Source: Chlorella sorokiniana
Lineage: Eukaryota > Chlorophyta > Trebouxiophyceae > Chlorellales > Chlorellaceae
Assembly (NCBI GenBank): GCA_025917655.1
Contig: CP084611.1
Location: 4,588,001 to 4,652,000 of the forward strand
Length of the DNA stretch: 64,000 bases
Reading direction: 5' to 3'
Below, in pieces: positions 10,964 through 22,763 of this stretch (positions are counted from its first letter, which is position 1; each line of letters begins with the position of its first letter). Made by a program: the position numbers and the translations under genes. The notes under the pieces were generated by a model. It made no database searches, had not been told where the DNA came from, and saw only the letters and a program-made list of their open reading frames with translations.

Positions 10964-13172
10964 TCACAGGTTGGTTGGTAGGGCCAGGGCACTCTTCATG
11001 TAATCATACAGGGTGAAGCCGATGGCTGTGGAAGGCACCACCTGCGAGCGGCGGGAAGGCAGCGCCAGCGTTGAGAGCGGCGATGAGCCGCGCCGCAGCG
11101 AGCCGGCAGGCGTGCTTGGCTGCTGTGCAGACGGCAGCTGTGCTGGGTGTGGGCTGGCCAAAGGGCGGGAGGGGAAGGTGCCACGGGCAGCAGGTCCCAC
11201 CTTCAGGTAGTTTATGCTCAGCCCGGCGTAGAGGCAGCGCCAGCCGTGCGTGCGCGCCAGCAGCGCCAGCGCCTGCGGCGTCGACCGCAGGCTCAGCGCG
11301 CGCGTGCCCGAAGACAGCTGCGCCGTCGGCGAGCCTGCAGCCGCCTCCTGCAGCCTCAGGCCTTCCACCTGCCAGGATAGTGGGGGCGGGCCAGATGCAT
11401 CGGCGTGGGTCAGGACGCCAGCAACGCTGTGATCCACGCGAGCAAAACTGGCGCGCCTGCTGCCGCTCTGCCAGCCGCAGCCGCTCTTCCGCCCTGCCCT
11501 TGTTGTGTTGCCAGGTGTTGGCCAGCAATCGGATGCTTGCTTCCAGCCCCTCTCTACCCCCTCTATACCCCCTCAGCAGCAATTTCAGCAGCACACCCCA
11601 GCACCCCCTCCAGCCCCAACCACCTGCATCTGGCGCCGCACCACATCCAGAGGGTACGTCGCGGTTTGGGCCACCAGCCCCGCCACGCCCCCAAACGACA
11701 GCATGACGGGCACCGGCAGGCGCGGCTTGCCATCCACCCCTGTCCGCGCCACCTCGCCGCGGTGGGTGTGGTGGTACCACTGCAGGGGAGGTGGGGGTGG
11801 GGGTAGGGGGCTGGTTTCCGAGCTGGCCGCTGATTCTGATGTGCACCCAAGCCTGCGTAGGTGGGCGGCTGAGGCGCAACACGGCGGCCACCGCAGCCCC
11901 AGCCTGAGCAGCAAGCGGCACACCAACAACTAAAGAAAGCATGGCCTTGTGCGGCATGGCCTCCAGCCCCAGCCCCGGCACTCTAACAGAACCGCGAGCG
12001 GCCCGGCCGCGTGCGGCAGCGAGCAGCGGTGGCACAGCCGCCAGCGCACCTGCTTCAGGTGCTGGTAGCAGTAGAACTTGAGGCCGGCGTAGGGCAGGAT
12101 GCCGTACAGGAGGCGCCCACGCCGTGGTACAGCCCCCGCAGCCCCTCCCGCTCCAGGGTGCGCCCCAGCACCGAGCGTATGGTGTGGCGGCGGCCCAGCC
12201 CCCGCGGCAGCAGGTGCAGGCCGCGCCCCTGCAGCCGAGCCGCGGCGACGCCCGGCTGCCCGCCAGCGCCAGGCCGCCGCCGCCGGCCCGCGCGTGCGCC
12301 AGCGGCGGCCGGCCGCCGCCGGCCCAGCCCGCCACCGAGCCGCGGGCGGCGCCAGTGAGCGCCGCTGACGGCCAGCCCGCTGCCACCCTGGCGCCACGCC
12401 GCTGCGGCTGCTGCGACGGCCACGCCCCTGCTTCCGTCATGTATGCCAGGCGGGTGCGGACAAGGTCAAGGGGGTACGTGACCAGCACCGCGCTGCCGCC
12501 CGCCATGGAGCCGGCCAGCAGGTCCAGTACCGGCGGCACGCGGTGCTCCTGCACACACGCCCGGAAACAGCGCGGCAGCACCTCACCACCAGCATGCAAA
12601 AGCAGCAGGATGGCAGGGAAGCCTGCAGACATCCATGTGCCCGCAGCGGTGCAACAGCCACCCTCCGCTGCGGCATGGTGCTGGCCCTGCCCGCACCCCG
12701 CCCCCTCTCCACGCCCCGCCCCCCTCCTTCCCCGGGCACCTGCGCTCCCAGCAGGCTGCTTGACACCAGCAGGCGGCGGTAGTGCTCGTACGCCCAGTAG
12801 TGGATGGCGGCATAGGGCACGATGCGGGCGCAGGCGGCACCGTTGCCTCGGAACAGCCCCGGCACGCCCTCGGTTGCGTAAATGTGGGCCAGTGTCGGCG
12901 CCAGCGCAGCGCCACGCAGCTTGCCCGTCTGCAGGCACCAGCGGGAATGCATGGCAGTTCCGTTGTGGACTGGCGAACAAGACACAGCGCAACAGGCGGC
13001 ATCTGCAACACAAAGAAGACACTTCGTAGCCCAGCGCCCCGACACATGGGACGTCAAAGGTAGTGGCAGCGTTGCCCGCACGCACTTGGAAAAGGATCTT
13101 GCAGCGCTCCAACGGAGAAATCGAAGTCTTGGCTATGCCTCCAGCAATGCCACCAGCGATCAGCTCCTGCAT
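10964..13172 (-). CDS. Mitochondrial carrier family protein, CoA transporter type
   Basis: Inner-membrane solute carrier. Minus-strand exons: 13086-13172, 12740-12928, 12050-12548, 11624-11779, 11201-11368, 10964-11041. The three repeats are visible: [21 protein letters not shown], then [24 protein letters not shown], then [22 protein letters not shown], each with the PxD/E carrier signature. [19 protein letters not shown] and [14 protein letters not shown] match the plant CoAc/LEU5 and animal SLC25A42 group, which import coenzyme A. Exon 3 seems to lack two single bases, one near 12115 and one between about 12180 and 12440; with both added the gene has 393 codons. An Ala/Arg-rich insert of uncertain frame lies between repeats two and three. 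The start at 13172 (MQELIAG) has no transit peptide, as is normal for the family. Confidence 0.85.
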
Positions 13173-13732
13173 GGCGAGCAAACAACCACAGCCGAGCAGC
13201 TTGATGACAGGCGGCAGTCATCCCACCACCAGCTGGCGGGTAGGTGTCCAAGGCGGCCTGGTCCGTCGGTCAGCGGCAGCCATGACTTTCACACATCCTG
13301 GAAGACAGCCAGAGATGCCGCACCCGCAGGGGCGCTGGCAAAGCTCGAAGCCGCTCCCATGCGCCGCCCTCTGGCACGCCCAGCTGCTGCGGCATGGCTG
13401 CTGCTGGGCGGCCGTAGCTTCTCTAAGTATATCTGGGCTGGCGAGAAGCAGAGCTGTAAGGACTGCGCTGCCGAAGTCCAAAGGAAGGCTCCCGACAGCA
13501 GAGAATGCAGTTGAATGTTAAGCTATCAATCAGGCTATGAAGGGGAAATGGGGAATACGGAGGGTGACTGTCAGGCCGGCCAGTCCTCGGAGAGTGGCCA
13601 CCTGGCTGCCCTATTCATTGTTGAATGCTGTCATTTACGTTTCATCAACAGCCACCTGGTTTCTGAAGGCGATCGGTTCTGGTATCTTCTGTTCAAGTTT
13701 GACACCAGCCCTGGCTGTTCCATCGCCAGAAC
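13173..13732. promoter_or_regulatory. Divergent promoter between the CoA carrier and the SIRT5-like gene
   Basis: The start codons of the two genes are 560 bp apart and point away from each other. The stretch has lower GC content than the coding sequence. I see no clear TATA or known element. That it works as one bidirectional promoter is inference from layout. Confidence 0.4.
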
Positions 13733-14986
13733 ATGTCGCAGTTGGCGCACTTTCAACAAGCTCTGGCTGCTGCCAGACATGTTGTGATATTGGCAGGTAG
13801 CGCTGGCGCTGCTGCACGGTTGGGTTTGTGCAATGCCACCATGCGTTCCTTCCATCTGCTCCGACGGCGCCGCCGTGTAGGGTTAGAATTGATCGGTTCT
13901 CGCTGTTTGTGCAGCTGCATCTTCTCGCCTTTTGCTGCATCCATGGATATTGCCTCTGTCAAATGTGATGCCTCCAGCACCCGCAGGTGCCGGAGTGTCT
14001 GCAGAGAGCGGGATCCCGACGTTCAGGGGGCAGGCGGGCTCTGGCGCAACTTTGAGCCCGGAGCGTTAGCGACGCCACAGGCGTTCTGCCACAGGCCCTC
14101 GCTTGTTTGGGAGGTAATAACGTGCTTTCTGAATACAGCTGCTTGTGCGGCAACATGCCGCTGTGCAACCATCAACCTGCAGTTACCCTTACTCCCATAC
14201 AGTTCTACTCCTGGAGGCGAGACGTTGCTGCTGGGTGCCAGCCCAACCCTGCGCACTACGCCATTGCCGCCCTACAAAGGCGGCTGGAGTGCCAGGGACG
14301 GCGTTTCACTCTCATCACGCAGAATGTTGACCGCTTGGCCCAGGCAGCTGGGAGCACAGACGTGATCGAGCTGCATGGCAGGCACGTTGGGGAGCCGCTG
14401 GTGCGTTGTGGTGCGCTGTGTGGCAAGGCAGGCACAAAAGCCGCTTCAGCCAGGAACAAGCCTGCTCCTGCATGCACAACTCCCTTGCAGCATATGGGAT
14501 GTGTGTCGAGCTGGAAAGCGCGGCCTTAAGGCCTCACGGTGCTGGGAGGACCGGCGGCAGCCGCTGGCGCCGGCGCTGGCAGGGCGCGGCGCCCCAGATG
14601 GGGACGCCTCCGCTGTTGCCGACATCCCGCTTGACCTGCTGCCCCACGACGCGGAGGGGCACCTGCTGCGGCCAGGGGTGGTATGGTTCAACGAGCAGCT
14701 GGATCCAGCTGTGCTGGCCGCAGCGGAGGCAGCCACCGCAGCCTGCGACCTCTTCATCACAACCGGCACGTCGGCAGTGGTCTACCCAGCGGCAGGCTTT
14801 GCACAACAGGCCAAGCGCTTGGGGGCAGCAGTGGCAGAGTTCAACCTGGACACAACCGATGCCACGGGGTTGTGCGATTTTGCCTTCCAGGGCAGGGCAG
14901 GCGAGCTGCTGCCGGCGGCGTTCGAGGTGGAAGCAGAGGTGCAGAAGGCGCTGCAACAGCTGCAGCCGAAGCAGGGACACCGCTGA
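13733..14986 (+). CDS. Class III (SIRT5-like) sirtuin
   Basis: NAD-dependent protein deacylase. Exons 13733-13796, 13987-14113, 14203-14381, 14491-14986; with one G added the total is 289 codons. The Rossmann start AGAGVSAESGIPTFRG, the TQNVDRL motif, the catalytic His in ELHG and GTSAVVYPAA are all present. WEFYSWRRD keeps the Tyr-x-x-Arg pair that human SIRT5 uses to bind succinyl and malonyl lysine, and the end FNLDTTDATGLCDFAFQG matches the SIRT5 tail. The four zinc cysteines are mostly gone: the first pair reads CRAGK and the second pair position reads PHDAEGHLL. A G run at 14026-14030 is one base short. Intron 3 begins with GC at 14382. No obvious mitochondrial presequence is seen in the first exon. 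Confidence 0.85.
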
Positions 14987-15207
14987 CGCCGATTGCTTCC
15001 AAATCATAACGAATACAGCACAGCGTCTGGTGCAATGTGAGCGGGTCAGCAAACAGGTGCCGAGCAAATGCAACAGGTCAGAGCAGCGGAGCAGAGGCAG
15101 GAGAAAGCAGGGCCAGCAGAACAGCAAAAGGCAAGCGCCAGCAGCGAGCAGCAAGGAGAGGGGCCGCATGGTACGCGAGAGCCGCGATAGAGGGGCCAGA
15201 ACATGGA

Positions 15208-18022
15208 CTAGCTGGCGTACCGCTCGTTCAGCATCACCTCCTGCATGTCCTTGAGGAACTGCGAGCTGCTCTGCACGCTGGTGCCTCCCAGCGCGATGCG
15301 CATGCCCGCTGACCAGCCCTCCCCTTTCTCCCCAGCCGCATTCAGCTCCGCAACGGCCCTGGCCTCCTCGTACGTGGTGCCGCCGATGATAAACACGACA
15401 ACCAGGCGGGGTGGCTGCATGAGTGGAACCACAGCCAAGATGCCAATGAGCTGAGGCAGCGTCATGGCTCGCAGCCCCTCCAGCAGCACAGGCTGGGACA
15501 TGCGCACACCGCCCACCGCTGCTGCAGCATGCCGGCCTCACCCGAGGCGCCTGCGGGCTGCTGCTGCGCTCCACCCGGGGGTAATCCATCTCAGGCAGCT
15601 TGCAGCGGGCCAGCCGCTCCAGCAGGCCCACCAAGGGTGGCGTATGCTGCGTGTACACGTTCTCTACTCCCTGCGCTCGCAGGGAAGCAGTAGGCAGGCA
15701 TGGGGCGCCAGGTCGGAGGCATCAGGCAATGTGCCACCAGGGCAGAGCATTGACTGATGGTCACAAGCGTGAGCGGCAGGATCCCAGGTGTCAACCAACA
15801 GGCATGCCCACCAGTGATGCAGGCCCCCAGCTGCAGCCCCACCTTGAGATGCTGCTTGGCAAGGCTGGCGAAGCGCGAGCTCATGGTGCGGTCGGAAAAG
15901 ATGTCGGCCACTCGCTTGTCGGCACGGCACTGCTGCAGCACAAAGCGCAGCAGCGCGACGCGGTGCTGCTCCATGCCCTGCTCGCCCAGCGTGCGCAGCA
16001 GGGCCGCCACCTGCGCCTGGCCGTCGCGCTCGTACCGCAGCCCGAACAGCAGCACCAGGCGCAGGCGGTCGCTCTCCGCCAACGCCAAATTGCCCACCAG
16101 CGCGGCCACCGCCTCGTAGTGCGCCCCCAGGCTGGGCGACTGGCACACCACATCCTGCTCCACACCCGACACGCTCATGAGCCCGCGCCGCTCCACCGCG
16201 TGGCTCAGCTCGCTCATCAGCGTGACGTGCTTGTACGTCACGCCCTGCTGGTGGCTGTAGTCGGGCAGGTTCTCAATGAAGCTGGCCATCTGGTCGATGG
16301 TCTGGAACTCACGCGCGCTGCGGTGCTCCCTGCAGGCGGGGGCGACGCAGCGACAGCCACGGCGTGCAGTCAGGAAACCTTGGGCCGACCCAGCGATGGT
16401 GGGCGTACTCTCAGCGCAAATCTTTGCCGCAAGACCGCGATGCATACTGCACCAATCGGCCTCTGAAAATTTGATGAGCGGGTGCCAAACTGCAGGCGTC
16501 CAAATGCCCACCTGCTGGCTGCATCCACCATCTCCTTCACCGCCATGCCCAAGTCCCCAAAGTTGGCGTGCATGTTGGCCCGGAAGAAGGGGTCTTGCCG
16601 CGCGCTCAGCACGGCCTCTGCAAACTCAGGCTTCACACCAGGCACGTGTCGCAAGTCAACACGGTTGAAGGCAATGCCGATGAGCTCATGTACCATGGCC
16701 TGCTTGGTGAGGGGGCGGGGGCGGAGGGGATGAGGCGCTTGCAAAGCAGGCCTGGCACACAACACGCGCACGTAGCCTCCATGTCGACCGCTGCTGCCAG
16801 CACCCCTGCATTGCTGTGCCTGCGTCAGCCCTCGCCATCCCCCACACCTGGTACGTCCACTGGCTGAGGAGCGGCGTGACGGGGTCGTCCCGCCTGTCCA
16901 GCACCAGTAGCACCGGCGGCGCCTCGCCACGGCTGCCAAAATCAAACAGTTCGCGCTCCTCAATTGCCGTCAGGTGGTGCAACGACTGCGCAAACCGCTC
17001 GCATATCTCAGAGCCGCGCTGGTAGCTGCAGAGGGGCAGCACGGCAGCCGCACTCTTGCTTCGTGCAATTGGAGCAGCGGGCAACTGCTTGCCAGTCTCG
17101 AACACACCAATCCCCAACACCACAGCATAGCATAAGACATGCTGAATGATGCTAGCGCCGCCACGCACCGTACCAAGAAGCGGCGGCGCAGCGACAGCAT
17201 GAGGGAGGCTACGCCCTCGGTCATGCGCGATATCGCGTCGCTGCTGTTGCCAAAGTCCCAGGAGAAGGGCTGCATGGCCAGGTGCGGGCGCGGCAGCGGC
17301 ACAACAAAGTGGTGCGGCTCCAGCGCCACAAAGTCGCCAAAGTACTCCTGCACTTGCTGCACTATTTGCCGCAGATCCATCTCTGCCAGGTCCTGGAGAC
17401 GCAAGTCCTCCACGCGGTTGGTGAAGACTGCATGGGCAGTTCACGCAGGACAGGGAGCATGAGGGTCGCAGCCAGCAACAACATACGTAGTCCTCATGTG
17501 CCACAGGTAAACAGGCAGCACAATGTGGGCATAGGGAACAGGCCCCTGCAAATTGAAGGACCAAGAGCTGGTGCATCGCCGCAACTTGGCACTCACACAG
17601 GTGGTACTCGCCAAACCGCGGGTCACGCAGCTCACGGCGCATGCGCGCAATGTTCTCTCGAGTTGGCCGTAAGAAGCACACAGCCTGCAAGGTGGGGCGG
17701 TTTGCCAACAGCGGCACCACTGTCAAACGTGCCGCAGGCAGGAGTGGCGGAGGCAGCGGCGGGTTCAGCAGCCGTTTGTCGGCCTGCCGCGCCTTGCCTT
17801 GAGGTGGAACAACTGATCCCCCTTGTCTGCATCCAGCCGCTCCACAAGGTAGACCTCTTGTTCAAGGATCTCCGACTGGGAGAACACGGTGGACACCACC
17901 CGCGTCGTCTCGGCGTCCAGCAACAGCACCTTCATGCCTGGCACTTCTTTGAGCATCTTGTCGACATAGTTGCGCACCACCTCTACCAGGTCGGCTTGCG
18001 CAGCCTTGCCGGCGGCAGCCAT
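15208..18022 (-). CDS. VPS45: VPS45, Sec1/Munc18 protein of the endosomal SNARE machinery
   Basis: SM protein that binds Tlg2/SYP41-type syntaxins and controls endosome and trans-Golgi fusion, a Rab5-linked step. Minus-strand exons: 17798-18022, 17597-17684, 17169-17427, 16848-17025, 16512-16699, 15843-16329, 15542-15670, 15208-15414. They total 587 codons with no frame break, which is the usual VPS45 length. Diagnostic blocks are NYVDKMLKEVPGMKVLLLD, FLRPTRENIARMR, DPRFGEYHLFF, LLVLDRRDDPVTPLLSQWTY, GVENVYTQHTPPL and FIIGGTTYEEARAVAELN. The Met at 18022 was chosen because it starts 15-20 residues before the first conserved block; the frame is open a little further upstream. Intron 1 starts with GC (AAG|GCAAGG), a good match to the rare GC donor consensus. 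Confidence 0.95.
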
Positions 18023-18406
18023 GACGGCGCCTGCCTTGCGATCAGCAGCCCTGACAAGATCCTGTACGCGGATCAAGGGGCCACTGCGGCAGTCACAAGC
18101 CGGTCAACGCTGGTTGGCTGTGTTGGGGCTGCTGCGGAGGCCTGGGCGGGGCTGTAAGGCAGGAATATAAGACATGCAGCAACAGAGCGCAGTTAAACGT
18201 GTCTTGAGGAAGTCGGGGGTGCGCCACCGGCATTCCGAATGATGCAGCGGCAATACACCTGTTTTCTGCTGGTGTATCGTGCGCTTGAGGTGAAGCCAGC
18301 AATTCATTCCTCGGTTCATCATTGCCAACCTTCCTGCGGGCCTTCAGCCTTGCCACACCTGGTTGCAAAGTGCCCCCGTGTAGTCATAGCCCACCTGCAA
18401 CTCGCC
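18023..18406. promoter_or_regulatory. Divergent promoter between VPS45 and the CDPK-like kinase
   Basis: The start codons are 384 bp apart and face away from each other. No clear core element is visible. Shared control is inference from the layout. Confidence 0.35.
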
Positions 18407-21400
18407 ATGGCCGCGCTTTGCGCCCTGCTACATGATCAGCAGTCCTTGACGAGCAGCAGGGGGCCATGGGTGCGGCCGCCGTGGCGCCGCGCAGCCTCGC
18501 CGCCCACCCGCCACAGCCGCGCTGCACGCCTTGCGGCGGCATCTAGCCCTGCGGCGCCACAGCCCCCAGCGTCTCCCCAACAGCAGCGGAAGGAGCGGCG
18601 GGCAACGCCGCCCCCGCCGCCACCCCCACAGCCAGGACTACGGCCGCCGCCCGGCTACTCCTCGCCCACGCAGCAGCTCTACTCCTCCAGCCCTCAGCCC
18701 ATCACCAGCTTTGGCTTCGCCCGCGGCTTTTCCGACAAGTACGAGCTGGAGAAGCAGCTCGGCAGCGGCACCTTCGGCGTGGTGCATGTGGCACGCAACA
18801 AGGAAACGGGCGAGCGGTGAGCCTGGTGCCTGTATAAGCTCCTGAGGGAGTGGGCGCATCACAGTGGGGCGCAGGCGGATTGGTGTTGTGGTGAAGTACT
18901 GGCGCTGCTGAGGAGCGAGGTGTGCAGCAGTGGCAACCAAGGGAGGTGAACCCAGTGTGTGCAGCCTGCCTCGTCGAGCTGTGAGAGCACAACTTCCTGG
19001 GCACCCCTCTGGCCCCCACGCAGGTTTGCGGTGAAGAGCATGCCCAAGCGCTTTGCGCCCGGCGGGCACCTGGAGTCGTACTATGTGCGGCGGGTTCGAA
19101 ACGAGGTGGACATCTGCAATCACTTGGGCAGGTGTGTCCCCGCCTGGCAGCAGGGATGGTGCTGGTGCAGGTGGATTTTCTCTGCCATCAACCGACAGTG
19201 TCAACGCTCCCTGTCGTGCCGTGCTTCCTGATCAGAAGCCGTGCTGCCTGTCCACCACGCTTGCTGTGGTTCGGTGTCAGCATGCATACGACCTGCTGAA
19301 CACGCCCCCACCTTTTCTGCCCCACTGCACGAAGTTATACACCTGTTATCAGTTCCCGACATGCCCCGTTGCTACCGCTGCCCCCACCCCCACCCCCACC
19401 CCACCCACCCCCAGGTCCCTGAACGTGTGCTACCTGTATGAGGCGTACGAGGACAAGTCCTGCGTGGAACTGGTCATGGAGCTGTGTGAGGGGGAGCTCT
19501 GGGACAAGTGAGGCGCATAATGCTTGCGGGGGGGATACGGCCCGCGGCTGAAGCTGGCACCTACTGCTGGGCTCGACAATGCCCCAGCGTGCCGCCCCCG
19601 CATGCTGCCAGCTGCGCCGCCGTTGGGTTTGGGTTGCTAAGCAAGTGCACTTCGCGCTTCACAGCCTCCCTGCCCCCTCAACTGGCCCCAGAATCAAGCT
19701 GGGCTCCTACTCCGAGGGCCGCGCGGCGGCTGGTGCGGGAGATGGCGCGCGCGGTGGCGCAGTGCCACGGCATGGACGTGATGCTGCGCGACATCAAGCC
19801 TGAAAACGTGCGGCTTACCTGCCGCCGCACTGGCCAAGGCTCAAGCCGCGCTGCAGCCTGCTTTGTTCGCTTTTCAGGGATGTGGCTGCGCCCCCCTGCT
19901 TAGCAGCCCTCTTTTGCCCCCCGTGCGACCGTACTGGCGTGCCTCAGCACCCGCAATGCAGCTTGCCCATCCAGCAGGGGCCGATCGTCGCCCCCTCCTC
20001 GTCCTTCGCCGTTCCCCACCCTGTCGCAACCACCGCTGCAGTTCATCTTTCTGGACAAACAGCCAGGCAGCCCGCTGAAGGCCATCGATTTTGGCATCTC
20101 GGTCTTCTGCCGCCCTGGGCAGTACATCGATGTGCGGGCGGGCACCCCCATCTACATCGCCCCAGAGGTGCTGCGCATGCGCTACACGCTCTCCGCGGGT
20201 GAGCAGCTGCCTCTCTTGCCTCTCTTGTCGCATTATTCACAGTTTGCTGCACAAATAACAGGGAACAGGCAACATTGCGGATGGTTGTCACTTGTGCGCA
20301 ATCCCGGTTCCCGCAACTCTGCAGCTGTCCCTGCTTGTTTGAGCTTCCAGCCCCCCCGCGCCCCCTCCCCTCACCCCCGCCCCCCTCCCCCTCCTCCCTC
20401 GCCGGCTCAGACATCTGGAGCCTGGGGGTGGTGGCGTACCAGCTGCTGACGGGGCGGCTGCCCTTTGCCGGAGAAGAGGGGCTTGCTGTTAGCGAGGAGT
20501 ACATGGCCAAGAAGGTGCGCAGTGTGCACGTGGCTGGGTTCTTGTGACGTTGTCAGGAAGACCAAAGTGGGTGGCTTGGGTGTCGGCACAGGGGCAGTCA
20601 CGTTGCGGCTTTGGGTCCATTTGGAGCTTAACAGCCATTTGGCTGCTGCGTGACTCGCTGTCACTATTATTTATAGTGTTTGCCCTGCACGTGAGGCCCT
20701 GTACAGGTGTTTGACAACAAGGAGGTGTTCCGAGCAGTGCTGTTTGCGGAGCTGGACTTTGAGACGCCGCCGTGGGACACGCTGTCCGGTCAGCTGTGCT
20801 GCTGCGTGCAGCAGGGGCTTGCGACTGCCCCTGCATGCCAGGCGTATGCTTCTGCAGTGCTGCTGACCGTGCAGGCTTGCATTTGGTCTCTGGCATCAAC
20901 CCCATCCTCCTCGCCCCCACCCGCGCCCCTCCCTCCGCGCAGCCGCCGCCAAGGACTTCGTGCAGGCCTGCCTGCAGCGCGACGAGAAGCTGCGGCCCAG
21001 CGCGGAGCAGCTGCTGGCGCACCCCTGGCTGCAGGACGAGCTGGAGGTGTCGGACGTGCCTTTTAGCGACACCATCGTGCAGCGCCTGCAGCGCTTTGGC
21101 CTGTATGGCAGGTGAGGCGCACGAGGGAGGCGGTCGGGCATGCAGGCAAGCCTTCCGTTGATAACCGCTTCGTGGGCCAGACAGCGCCCTGCTAGCGTCC
21201 TATGGTAGGGCCGGCGAGCCTTGCTGGACAGCCATCCACGCCCCTGGGCAGCGCGCTTGCTCTTTGCTCGCTTGTCCGCCCTCTGCTTCGCCTCTTCATT
21301 GCCTCCCTGGAGCTCCTCCAGCCCTGAGCACCACCGCATGCACCCCACTCACACACACTGCACACACACGCTGGCGCAGGTTCCGCCAGGCGGCGCTCAA

Positions 21401-22763
21401 GGCGCTGGTGCGCAACATGGCGGGCGACTCCGAGGCGCTGGCCGACCTGCGCGCCGCCTTCCAGCAGCTGGACACCGACCACGACGGCCGCGTCACCTAC
21501 TCAGAGGTGCAAACACAAACATCTGGCTTCTTTCCTTGCTTCATTTCTTGTCTTTCTTGAGGCTGTCCAGGCAGGAGGCAGGGCGGTAACGGCAGCAGCA
21601 GCGGTACTGTGCGCTCCTGCCGCTGTGGCCGCGGCATGCTCGAGTGCAGCTGCTGCAGTGCGCGGCCGGCCCCCTGGCCCTCTGCCCTTCTGCCCCCACA
21701 CGACCGCGCCTGAGTAGGCACACAAACATCTACCTCCCGTCCCGCCCTGCCGCAGCTGCGCAAGCGCTGCAGGACGGCCACTTTGCGCTGTCGCGTGGCG
21801 AGGTGGAGCAGCTGCTGGAGCAGGTGGACACGCTGCACCGGGGGAGGTGGACTTTGCAGAGTATGCCGCCGCCATGGCGGACTGGCGCTTGGTGAGGACG
21901 GGATGCATAGTGTGGTGTGTGCTTAAGGAGGTGCTTTGGGAGCGACGACAGGGTGGGAGGACAGTGCCGCCACAAGGCACAGGGCTCTATTGCGTGTTGT
22001 GCACTCTGGCTGAACGGCCGGCAACCCCGTTCATTTGCATTCATCTGGTCTTCTGTACCTCCTACTCATGACAACCACCATCTCTACCTCAACTCCCGCC
22101 GCCCCCTCCCCCTTCCCCCTCTTTGAGCACACCCGCCCACCCACCCACTGCATTGCTGCTGCAGGTCAAGGCGGGCAGCGATTGGGACCGGCTGGTTGCC
22201 TCCGCCTTTGCCTCGCTGGACCCCAACGGCGACGGCGTGCTGTCTGCGGATGAGCTGTCGCGCCTGCTGTGCGGCGAGGAGGGCTGCGAGGTGGGGGCTT
22301 GCTGGCAGTGCTCGCTGCGAACTGCTCTCACGCCCATGGCAATGCCCATGGCAAGCACAGAAGCAGACACAAGGGAATGTAACATCCCTTCCCTCCGTCC
22401 CAGCAGGTGCCCGACATCGTTGATGCCGCGCTGCGTGAGGCCGACGCCGACCACGACGGCGCGGTCAACATGGCCGACTTCCGCTCCTTCCTGGACTCTC
22501 GCACCGACGACAGCCTGGCGCTGTTCGACCCCCGCCTCTCCCGGGATGGCGCCAGCTCCGGCTCGGACGACAGCGGCTCCGACGCCACCGGCGCTGAGGG
22601 CAGCGGCTCGGCGAGCGGGGAGCGGCGACCGGCGGTAGGGATGAACCGGGGCTGGCGTCCAATGTGCAGGCGCCCCATGCTCCTGCCGCAGCATGGATCT
22701 TTGCCGTTGAGGGCTGCCAGCGCCGACGGCATGCTGCCGCGCGGACCTCTCCAGCAGCTCTGA
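18407..22763 (+). CDS. Calcium-dependent protein kinase-like Ser/Thr kinase (CDPK family)
   Basis: Kinase fused to EF-hands. Exons: 18407-18816, 19024-19131, 19415-19507, 19692-19807, 20042-20198, 20411-20514, 20707-20788, 20943-21111, 21380-21506, 21756-21891, 22165-22290, 22407-22763, about 662 codons. The kinase shows [13 protein letters not shown], the ATP lysine in [20 protein letters not shown] and IYIAPEVL. The EF-hands are [12 protein letters not shown], a degenerate second one near [25 protein letters not shown] and [13 protein letters not shown]. The first 110 residues are Pro/Ser/Arg-rich, without a myristoylation glycine, and could be a transit peptide. The usual HRD is LRD. Frame breaks at about 19715, 21762 and 21842 are probably sequence errors. 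A CDPK-related kinase is the main alternative, but most EF-hands look functional. Confidence 0.85.
19375..19412 (+). repeat. CCCCCA simple repeat at an intron end
   Basis: About six CCCCCA/CCCA units form the polypyrimidine tract before the acceptor at 19413-19414 of the kinase gene. Confidence 0.7.

Noticed and set aside
14020-14035. Programmed frameshifting in the sirtuin
   Set aside because: The same kind of G-run deficit recurs in many unrelated genes of the window, which fits sequence error better than recoding.
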